Source: Setaria digitata (Eukaryota; Nematoda; Chromadorea; Rhabditida; Setariidae). Taken from it: a DNA stretch of 64,000 nucleotides. Below the pieces are notes generated by a model. It saw only the letters and a list, made by a program, of their open reading frames with translations, made no database searches and was not told the origin of the DNA. Position numbers and translations under genes: made by a program. Below are positions 15,167 to 25,100 of the stretch, piece after piece. The stretch lies in contig RCAB01000019.1 of NCBI GenBank assembly GCA_003640385.1, forward strand, positions 310,001-374,000, given 5' to 3'. How positions within the stretch are numbered: the first letter of the stretch is position 1; every line of letters begins with the position of its first letter.

Positions 15167-15323
15167 TATGTCAAGTTCGAGATCAGGTACCTGAATGAAA
15201 GTCGCTGATCAAGAAATCTGATGTCGGGTCCGAGATCGAACACACGGATAAAAGTTCATGATCAACAATTTGAGGTTAAATTAAAAAAATTTATATATAT
15301 AAGTATATATATATATATATATA
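15129..15323. repeat. Two (AT)n tracts flanking a diverged ~53-bp tandem pair
   Basis: (AT)17 at 15,129-15,162 and an interrupted AT tract at 15,292-15,323 flank two roughly 53-base units. Both units start with GAGATC, at 15,179 and 15,232. By eye they agree at about two thirds of positions, with a well-matched centre containing AAAGT..TGATCAA. This looks like an old minisatellite duplication. No coding role is visible. Confidence 0.55.
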
Positions 15324-17296
15324 GTTTCTTTAGTATTTATTCACTTATTTACTACATTATGTTGAATTTTTTCGTGTTAGCATTAACACAAGGTTCAGTT
15401 CCCAACACGACCACTATATTTTTGACCGGTAATGAGGCAGCTCTTTCTTTGATAAACAGTCATAATTTTATGGGAAACAACTGGCGCTACAAAAGTCTAC
15501 CAGAGAAATTTAGCGCTCCCTCATAAATTCATTCAGCGAATATGACGAAAATCTTATTAAAATCATATGTTTAAACAAATCAACATATCTGCTTCGCCCA
15601 ACCCATAAACTTTTAGCGATGCTTTCGTTACATTCTCTTGAACCAGATCTAGAGGGAACCATCATCTGACAAATAAGACATATATTTGAATGACTTCAAC
15701 TAAACAGTTGGCGATTTCAACGTAATTTTGGTAATAATTACTGAAATGGAAAGAGTTCACCGGAACCCACATTTCTGCCAACTGTCCAACTTGGAACATG
15801 AAGTTAAACAGCAAGAAATTTAGCTTAGACTGGCTGACAATAAACTAGCTAATTCTTCCAAGTGATAAACCGAAAAACTTTTAAAGGAATTCTTGTTCAC
15901 AGTAACAACAAAACAAAGCAGAAAAGGAACCACGGGAAGGAAGATGAACAGTTTTTAAAACTTACAATAAGTTGGAAAATCAAATACACGCAATACTTTT
16001 TCCATTCACTTCTACTTTCTGAAGAGCTCTTTTAAATTTACGAAGTCTTTTACCTTTTTATTTATATATTATACACCAGCTCCATTCCTTACAGTGAACA
16101 CTTTTCTCTTAACTCCTTCCTATTCCTCTTGTCGCGAAACATTGCGGAGCTTGATCAATCAGCCCACTAAGCTTGAATGAATCTGAAATCTCAGTATCGA
16201 TACTTGTACATTCGGATTCCCCTTCCTCACTTCCCATTTCATAATTCATAAAAATCATTCAAATACTTTCACCCGGTGCTAATCACTCTTTTCTTTTAAA
16301 AAGAGAGCAAGACTTGGAGAAAAACAGAACAAGTTAAATGTACAAGCATGGATAAAGGATGGCATTCCTTTAAAGATGATCATTCTGTAATATGTAATAT
16401 CATAGTTTGCAGCGAAGCAGGGAAGAACTAGGCAGGTCATCTCAAAACACTTTAAATTATAGTATTAACTATATACTAACGACGACCCCTCAGAAAAGGG
16501 TACATCGCATCTTCCTTTCGTCATTATTTGGAAAACTGATCTCTCCTGAGCGATGATCGAATAGCTTCACTAAAGCTTTCATTTTTTTAGCCAACCGTTG
16601 TATACGGCAATTTTCTCCGGTCTTTATTTTATGTTATCCCGTAATTCCAATTACAGAAATTGTCATGAATGTTCGGTCATTCAGTTTGGCACATTAATTA
16701 ATTGTGATGTTGCGAATCACTGAACATCAGCGGCCTGACCTTCCCTTCTGGAAAGACTTTATTCTGGATAAAGCTTAGAGAGAATCATCTTTTCTGTCGC
16801 TTCACATAGCTCCCACAAATGTTCCCCGCGAAATATTCCTCCTGCTCAGTTTGCAACTTTACAAAGTACAAATCAAATACTGATCCACAGAACTGACCTT
16901 ACTCCCTGCAGGCAGAAACGGGAAAACTGTCATACTTTCTACCATAGGCAAATGAAACAACGGCTCATGTACAAAGCAGTAAGTAAGCTTTTCTGCATAT
17001 GATAAATACCAGCAATGTAAACACGATCTTGCCGCCCTAACTTCAGCACATGCACCAGCAATTCATCCCCCTCACCCCAATAATATGCCGTTTCTTCGTA
17101 TCAGCGCCGTCAAGAAGCACTTCATAACGGGCCGCGCTGCTAATCTTGGGCGTACGAAAGGGGGCTTCCGGGGAGACAGAGAAGTGCTTCGTTGGTTTTC
17201 TCTTGTGGTGTAAAGGTTTGCATTATTCTCGAGTTGATCTTATTTGGGAACACTGATTTTTAAATATTGTTGTAAGGAAATGTTTGATCGTATAAG

Positions 17297-17311
17297 ATGG
17301 AAGTGAACTAA
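17297..17311 (+). promoter_or_regulatory. Possible minimal uORF before TBC1D22-like start
   Basis: ATG GAA GTG AAC TAA ends 9 bases before the proposed start at 17,321. If this stretch is in the mature 5' leader, reinitiation would be needed. Trans-splicing close to the start could remove it. The leader structure is not known. Confidence 0.25.
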
Positions 17312-17320
17312 GCGAATACA

Positions 17321-20300
17321 ATGAGCCACAATTGGACTCAACAAGCGGCAATACCTGGAAGGTTCGGCCGATTTCTCACTTTTCTCTACTTCGCAGCACC
17401 AGAACAGTTTAATGAGTTTTTACACTTCATTAGTAATTATCCAGTTTGCTGTTATAGCGTTAAGCCAGTTTATGGTGCTCAGTATCCCCCGTTAACAGAA
17501 TACGGTGATTTGGCGAATGGTAGCAGCCGAACTGAAAATGTCGATAATCAGCATTCAAATTCTGGAGCAAAGTTCCAAAATTATATGGATAGGTTATTTT
17601 CAAACACTTTTTGTTACTTTGTTTAATGAATCCATATTCCAACTTCTCGTTATGGTATACTTTGTATTCTTTTTATAAGCAACCTCATTGAAATTCGAAT
17701 GCAGTACGGAATTGAGGACGATATTCTATTATCATCTGTAAAAACATTTCTAGATGTCTCAGATAATCACCAAAGACCTTTTTGTTTATTGGCCAATCAG
17801 GAGTAAATGATTTCCATCACCTCACAAGCAATGATTTTTTTAGCATTACCTTCTTCCACTTTTTTCCTGTGTTGCTTTAAGTTAGGCTGCACCAGTCCTT
17901 TACAACACACAGTTTTAAGCACCATTAGACCAGCCTGGGCGATAAATCATGTAAGTGATACATGGAGTTTGTGGATTGCTAATATATGAATGAGCGGAAT
18001 AATCCATGTTCGTCGATACTTTTATAAGGTTTTCTCGACCGGTTTTTGTTCCGATTTTGCTAGGGAAGTCAACCATTTTCTTATGCTTAGTTTATTCCAC
18101 TTCTCTTGTTTGTCTCAGCTCAGTATTAATCATGCTGGTAAAGTATTTTCTTTAAGTGGTGAACATGTGCGTTTTGAGCAAATAAATACAGATCAAAACT
18201 TTTTCAGCGTATCGGATGCTTGGGACGTGTCCGTAACTTTAGATGAACGAGCCGCTTGCGCAAGTGCAGCAAAGGTCCTTGAACGGCATGCCAGCATGGT
18301 GGCGCGTGACCTGATAATGCCGCCAGTTAATCCAATTCCTTCAAGGAACAATAAAGTCCAGGCCATGCAGCGTTTAGCTATTCAGAAGGGTAAGCAATCG
18401 TTTCTTTCATTTTTTTTTTTTTTTTTTACAAATTTCTATTTTTGTTACTTCGCTTCTTCTAATCTCGGAGCGCATAAAGTATGATTTAAGAACCGATACC
18501 GGGAACTGCAGTACCAATGGGAAACAGTGGAGTGCAAGTATCTCTAAATTTGTATCCACGGCTACCAGAAGTAAGTACTTTCTCGTATTAAAAGTTCAGG
18601 TTTTTTTTTCGCGAAACGGAATTAGATTCCCGAGAATTTCAAACCAAAATTTATGTGGAGACAAATGAATTAGTAGGGAGGGGAAAGGGAGCAGTAATTA
18701 TTGCTAAACACTGAGTGGGTAAATATCCATGAAATGGAATTCAGTGGAATCATACTAGACTTGAATCAAACTTAAAATAAGGACGAGTTGTAAATAAATC
18801 TTATATTTTGTCTGTGGAAAGTTACAGATATCGGTTGAATATGGAAGAGCAGCATCAAGCTCAGTGGTATGTGCTTCGCTGACCGCACGTGATTCACCAA
18901 CAGTTTCTGGACACAGTTTAGGTTATTATCCCTGTTTTTATATGGAGTTTCAAAGTCGGATTACGAAATGATCTTGAACATTTTTTTTTAATCGGCATAT
19001 TTTCCAGCAGTCATGTAACATTTGTAACGATTACTATGTAACCAATAACAACTTTTTTTTCCTGTATATATGGCTTCCTTACAGCTGTTCAGCGTGACCA
19101 TGCTCGCTTTGATCGATTACGAGCCCAACTAGGTGTTCACATAAGTCCACCTTCAAGTACGAAGAATGTTACGCAACCCTTGAAAATCATAGATATTGAT
19201 TTGGAGCAGTTGCGTAAGGACTGTTGGATGGGCATACCTCATAAATTACGGCCTATGATTTGGAGAATATTACTGGTAAGGTATCGCATACTGTTTTCTT
19301 CGAATTGTTGGTTTTTGTATCTTGATAGCCCCACTCAACATATTTTTTTTCGTATTAAGTGTTTTTTCTTTCTACTCTGCTTAACAATTTTTCTGTAAAT
19401 CAGGGTTACCTTCCAACAAATTTTGAACGTCGTGAAATAACACTTGCAAGAAAAAGGGAGGAGTATTGGCGTTATGTGGAACAGTATTTCCATACGCGAT
19501 ATGACGAGCAGCATCAAGACACTTTTAGACAAGTTTGTTGGCTGAACTGATCGGTTATTTTCATCAGTTTCTTTGGAGACAATATTCAAATTTGAATATA
19601 AATGAATTGATTTACAGATACACATTGATATTCCACGAATGTGTCCTTTGATACCTTTATTCCAGCAAAAAGTAGTGCAAGAGGTACGCTTTGATTGTTT
19701 TGGGTTTTCAGTACTCTCTTTATTGAGCTTTTACTAAGCTGCTCACCACCACTTTCACTTTTTTTTTTCTTTTTTTTTTTGCAGATTTTCGAGCATATTT
19801 TGTATATCTGGGCAATCCGCCATCCTGCAAGTGGTTATGTGCAGGGTATCAACGATCTTGTCACGCCCTTCTTTGTTGTATTCCTCTCTGAATTCATTTC
19901 TGATGGTTAATTTAACCCTTTAATTCATTGTAGGATAACTGGTTACTGGGAGAATTCTATAGAAATTGAATGATCAAAAGAAGAGGGATTTTGAGTGATT
20001 TAGATACGGAAGTTGGTACGTACGATGTAAGTCAGTTACCGCGGGAACAAATTGAAATCGTTGAAGCGGATAGTTTTTGGTGTGTCACGGCGTTGCTAGA
20101 TACGATTCAGGATAACTACACATTTGCGCAGCCAGGTATTCAACGTAAAGTGTCGCAGTTACGACATCTCATGAGTCGTGTTGACAGTGAGTTTATTTTT
20201 CGATAAGTTATTTTTATTTTTTGAAATGGTAATATTAAAAGACGAAATGTATTTCTTGGATTTTAGAGCAACTTCATCGTCACTTAGAAGCGCATGGCGT

Positions 20301-20979
20301 GGAATACCTGCAGTTTGCATTTCGTTGGATGAATAATGTTCTCATGAGAGAAATTCCTTTACGAGCTACAATTCGGCTCTGGGACACTTTTCTGGTCAGT
20401 TGAAAACGTGCATAATTTCTTTGAAAGATATTCTTTATAACTAGGTGTTGAATTTCCATCCGTACAAGATTACCATCGCATTTTCTGGCTGATAGCTATC
20501 ATGCCTCTTTCATTATATATACACCATTATACAACTTGACCTAGATTTCTCGCAAAAGGAAAATAAATTAGAAGTGTCGATGACTAAGTTATTTATACTG
20601 ATCTTTTGTTTGTTGAGATCATTGGGTGGATTTGAGTTTTTGCGCACGGCATCTAAATGTTTTAGAGTGAAAGAAATGGTTTCTCGCAGTTTCATGGTTA
20701 CATATGTGCGGCATTCCTTCGAATGTGGTCTAAACAGTTACAAGCAGAAAAAGATTTTCAGGTTCTCACTGAGTTCTGTTATTACATTCTCTGAAGTATG
20801 ATTACTGGCTAGTTAATGATTTAAATTCTAAATTGCAGGGAATAATGTTACTGTTGCAAAATCTTCCGACTCATAGCTGGGGAGATCAACAGATATGTGA
20901 ATTAACAGCGGATGCCTTTTCTTTGATGGCACTTTTCGATGGAGCTAAGAATCATTTGGCACAAGATGTGAATATATAA
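17321..20979 (+). CDS. TBC1D22: TBC1D22-like Rab GTPase-activating protein
   Basis: Predicted GTPase-activating protein for Rab-family GTPases (about 500 residues; human TBC1D22A/B are about 505-517). Exons: 17321-17361, 17458-17592, 18208-18389, 18512-18570, 18828-18866 (optional), 19093-19275, 19404-19532, 19618-19683, 19785-19905, 20004-20186, 20267-20394, 20666-20761, 20839-20979; all phases close. The N-terminus carries the family motif VYGAQYPP and a SDAWD motif. The TBC domain runs from about residue 190 to 470. It keeps the arginine finger in IHIDIPR (Arg263) and the glutamine finger in YVQGIND (Gln298), so catalytic activity is expected. The sequence RHPASGYVQGINDLVTPFFV is nearly identical to vertebrate TBC1D22. 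The start is supported by the match of IPGS-VKPVYGAQ across the first intron to the family N-terminus. The first donor (GTTCGG) and the exon at 18,828 are the least certain parts. It faces the small membrane-protein gene tail to tail. Confidence 0.95.
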
Positions 20980-21631
20980 TAAGATTCAGACACTTTATTT
21001 CGTTGGAATTGTTTTCTGATTCAGTGGGCCTTGTATTAGTGAGCAATGTGCATTTTATTCAAATCAAAACCTTTCAGGTGTTGCTCATACTGCATAATCG
21101 ACTTACACATATTGCGGACATACATCTCTCCCTCTATATAAAAGTGCCAGTCACTGGTCTGCGTTGAAAAAGTTGTGAGATAGCAGTTGCTTTTTATAAA
21201 AACCAGTAGAATTAGCTTTATTCCGGGAAGGTTAGAGGCGCAGTATTGCTATGGGTTCCTGCCTCTTCATAAATCTAAAAACTATAAAGGCTTTGGTGCA
21301 CAATCTCTTTCCCAGGCGTGTTTTCCTAGAGGTCATTTCCGTTATGCGGTTCCTTTAGTTTTGTGTTTAAAATGGAAAAAGTGCCTCACTTATGGTAGCT
21401 ATCAGAATTCTCCTCTGTATTTTTGATTCCACACCAAATAAATTATTTTCTCACTTAGTGCACTTTTACATAAGGCATAATCGCCAAAATTTTCAATAGA
21501 TCTAATCAATCGAGAAAAAAATGACTGCATAATGTTAAGAAACTGTCGCATGGAAATACCGACATACTTTACGGACAGAAAACGAGAGGAATATATATAT
21601 TCAAAAAAAAAAAACAGTGAGTCTACACATT
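20980..21631. other. Convergent 3' intergenic gap
   Basis: This gap lies between the stop of the TBC1D22-like gene (+) and the stop of the small membrane-protein gene (-). It must hold both 3' UTRs. The open frame at 21,187-21,426 (+) shows no family signal. Short AT and A runs occur near 21,590-21,614. No further feature is seen. Confidence 0.6.
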
Positions 21632-21991
21632 TTAAATAGAACGTTGATTACAGGAAATGAAGCACGGCTGTAGTCCATTCACTAAAGAAGTGCGCTTTAG
21701 TTCCATAAGATTCAATCTAGAATTACCACCAGTACTGTAAACCCCTTGAAAGAGAAGCATAAAAATAAGAAACACCGGAATCGATAAAGTGACAGTCCGG
21801 AATAAAATTTGCGAGACGCCTCCGCATTCACGCGTGGTAAAATGCCAGCGAATGAGGATGCGCTGGAAAGCCGAGGGATCCGAGGTAGTCACATCCGGAA
21901 AATTGTAACAGGTACATTCATAGTGAACTGGAATAGACATGTAAGCACTAAATAAGAGATACAATGCACATAGGCCGGACCCAACAAACAT
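21632..21991 (-). CDS. Small predicted membrane/secretory protein
   Basis: Unrecognised single-exon frame, 119 residues from the first ATG at 21,991; the frame is open from about 22,045. The N-terminus looks like a signal peptide or anchor (MFVGSGLCALYLLFSAYMSI). A short loop with three cysteines (HYECTCYNF ... RECGG) follows, then a strong hydrophobic segment (VTLSIPVFLIFMLLF, about residues 68-84) and a polar tail of about 35 residues. Use of G/C-ending codons (TCC, GGC, CGC, ATC, CTC, GTC) is more gene-like than in nearby chance frames. A possible acceptor (ATCAAAATCAG) ends at 22,048, only about 95 bases after the DCAF1 stop, which fits a downstream operon gene. A donor-like GTAATT late in the frame could join an unseen exon and change the C-terminus. 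I assign no function. Confidence 0.55.
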   Translation of the reverse strand: MFVGSGLCALYLLFSAYMSIPVHYECTCYNFPDVTTSDPSAFQRILIRWHFTTRECGGVSQILFRTVTLSIPVFLIFMLLFQGVYSTGGNSRLNLMELKRTSLVNGLQPCFISCNQRSI

Positions 21992-22046
21992 TTTTGGAAA
22001 AAATGTTACGAAACTCGTGTGCAGTATATTCACATTTGCAAACAAG

Positions 22047-22050
22047 ACTG
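22047..22050 (-). other. Putative trans-splice acceptor of small membrane gene
   Basis: On the minus strand ATCAAAATCAG is followed by a 56-base leader to the ATG at 21,991. The upstream gene's stop codon lies about 95 bases before it. This is the arrangement seen for internal genes of nematode operons, but the polypyrimidine tract is weak. Confidence 0.35.
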
Positions 22051-22142
22051 ATTTTGATAACCAGCAAAACGACAGTTGATTGAAATTACAATTTAATGAT
22101 AAAGAGATAAAAGGAACCCTTCAAATACTATAAGAGTAATGG

Positions 22143-25100
22143 TTATTCCCGTTCAGCTCTTCGTTGTCTTCGAAGTACCGGATTTAAAACGATTGAACTC
22201 GAGCCGGGATGCATTTCTGCATTTGCTGCGTCTTCGTCAGGATTATAGCTCACATCCACCTCTGCATCGCTATCCGAATCCACTGCCAGAGCTTGCACTT
22301 GAAAAAAATATTTGTCATCCCAGGCTTTTAAAATATGAGAGTTTAAAAGTTTAAAGGAAACTTTTCCATAGAAAGAAGGGATCAAAAATTAACCTTCAAC
22401 AAAAACGAATACAAATATCAAAATGTTCTGACCATTATTAGAATAGTGAAATCTTTTCAAATACATAATGGAAACACACGCAAGCGAATATCTCGTCGGT
22501 TCGTGCCCGGATCAAAAACAATGTTTAGAGCCTCACGATCGCCAATCCTCAGTAGAACGCCATTACTCCTTTCTGCGCTTTCGCCATTTTCTGAAGCACG
22601 GTCATCCTCATCCGCCCACTGAAAACAAATTAAATACTGTCTTTGCTAATGTGAATCTTACATACTAAAAGTCGATAAGAGAAACTACATCCGTTAATTT
22701 CTAAGTTAAAGCTCCTTAACTGGTCTTGATGGACAGCACTAGAATGTCTCGAAATTACAGAATATTTTGTATACTTTCTTATGAAATATATTAATTTCAA
22801 TTATCAACTACCTAAGCATTAAGCATTAATAACAAACCTGTTCATCCTCATCATTCAAACTGCCGTTCAGACTATGTGTCGATTCATATAGAGATTCGTC
22901 ACTTTCTTCATCGGAATTCTCTTCTGATGAGGATTCCGTAGCGGTCGTATCTCCAAGCGATGTATCCATTTCACTTGATGAGCCCATATCATCATCTTCA
23001 TTATCGTCACCCGTTTCTTCCTTGAAAGTATTTTCTATCATAGCTAAGCTCTGAATGAGAACTATTTCTATGGATCTCTGATGTATCCTCTCCAATCCTT
23101 TTCAACTATAAACAAAGTGTAAAATACTTTCTGTGGGCAAGCAACGAGAAATAGAAATATCATTCATCTTCAGCACAAAAGTAAATAACATGTACCTGTT
23201 CATCATCACACTCATCTGCTTCACGACGTTTCCCGACTTCATAGAGACGACAGACATTCTCTCGCAGTTCCAATAAATCATCTGCATTCCCATGAGCTTC
23301 GATCAAAGCCATAAACTGATCGTTATGATCAGCACAGAAGTCGAATAAAGCCCGTTTTGCATCTACTGTTGTGATTACCTGTTAAAGACTTATATTCAAT
23401 TACATTTTTGAAAGACTATTCCTTCTATAGCACAACTGTGATTACATAGCTTGAGCTCGCCCCATAAACTAAGAAAGGGATCATGAGGAAAAGCTGTTAT
23501 TATTTAGTGCTGAAGAGTTTTGAAAAAATTTGCATCTAATTTTAAACTGGACCTTGTAGGTAGTAGAGTCAAAAGTACGGAACGAACAAGCAAATGTTTG
23601 ACGAAAGCGATCGTCTATTTCTTCCACATCCAAATAAGCTGCTAGAAAAATTTAAGGTCGTTAGAAAAGTTTTACATAACTGCTTAATCAGTTAAGATCA
23701 TAAAGATAAATAAAATTCATTCGTTGTGAACATCGAAAAACCTGTACAAAACTTATATGCAATTTTACCACAAATATAGAAGTTTCAGTGCGAAAAACGT
23801 ACATCCGTAAATAGCATCCGTGCCACCGCTGAAGACAATTTTACACTGGTCAAGTGCACTGACACTATGCAGCAGTTTGAAGTTACGCACATCCCACTAG
23901 AAACTTCATCTTTAAATTAAATCACTTCACGTGGACAGAAAGGATTTGTCGCTCTGAACCTATTCAGACCAACACATGAAATTTTTAATTTAAAATGAAA
24001 AAAATGGGACGGATGCAAACAACCACTGAGAGACTGATGGAAAAATGCATTCATTCGACTAAGAGCATTTAGGAAAAGTGTGACAATAAAATATGTCATT
24101 TGAAAAGAGACAAAAACTTCTGTTAAAACAAATCAGTTTATACAATCACTGTCACGCTTCAAATAGCTTGGTGACTAATATAAATCTCATAATGAACATT
24201 TACTGACAGCTACAAATCGATAAACTGATCATATTTTATTAGATAAAAACAAGAAATAAGAGGTAAACTAACTAACCACTTCCGAATTTATGATGACTTC
24301 ATTTCCACGCGGATGAAACATACCACAATTTACGGTATTCATTTTGTCAAATTTGTGCACCGTTTTAACTCCCATTCTTGGATCCCATAATATACCATCA
24401 TTTAATACTAATTCATCTCTGGGATCAAATGTTGCCCTGCAATTAAGAGAAAGCCAATACAAGCACATTGTGTAAATATATGGTAAAATATTCTCATGTC
24501 ATACTAGTTAACTATATTAGGATACCAATATAATTATTTTATAAAACTTTAGAACTTCATGAAATCCAACAAGAGCACACCGTTTGTGGTGTACAGTATT
24601 AGTCAGATGCCGGATGATCTAGATGTGCAGAAACTACCAGCGAATGTTCACGCAGCTGCAAAGTAGTTTCTAGTCCACTACTTCTCTACTTCTCTACTCA
24701 TCATATTCCATAAAAAGTAAAGCATTCATATCATCTTCAGAATACATGTGGAACACCAATTTTAAATAAATAATGAACCAACTTATTACGAGTATAATTA
24801 TTTGCCAAAGTATCATCAAAAAGGCGAATCACAGCTCGACCAGTTTCTGTATCATAAATCTGAAATGTGTTTCAACTACAAATTACATGACTAAGTCCAT
24901 CATAAAGTAAATAAAAATCATGAAAAAAATCAAGGTACCGTTGCTTTACTTCCTTGAGTCCCAATAATGCGATCTTGAACTGTTTTGTTAAATTCAACAA
25001 AATACTCGTCAGGAAAATTGATCATATGCTCCTGAGTTTCGCCAATGCGCCAGAGTGAAGAAAGTGGTTTCACAAAAGCCGATGAAGTGAGCAAGAGTGA

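Larger units (their letters stand above)
1..17296. other. Long gene-free stretch
   Basis: No gene is supported in these 17 kb. Open frames are short, lack splice-linked continuation and match no family I recognise. The longest, at 1,567-1,887 (+), sits in a locally GC-richer, purine/pyrimidine-skewed patch. The stretch holds AT microsatellites near 7.3 and 15.1-15.3 kb, a compound palindrome and poly-T tracts. I saw no tRNA or rRNA gene, transposase or CRISPR array. It ends at the 5' side of the TBC1D22-like gene and may carry its regulatory sequence, which is inference only. Confidence 0.6.

Noticed and set aside
15221..15526. 101-codon frame crossing an AT repeat
   Set aside because: The frame passes through the microsatellite (Ile-Tyr run) and has no recognisable domain.
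22139..22668. Plus-strand frames opposite the last DCAF1 exons
   Set aside because: Antisense shadows of exons whose minus-strand reading fits the gene model by phase.
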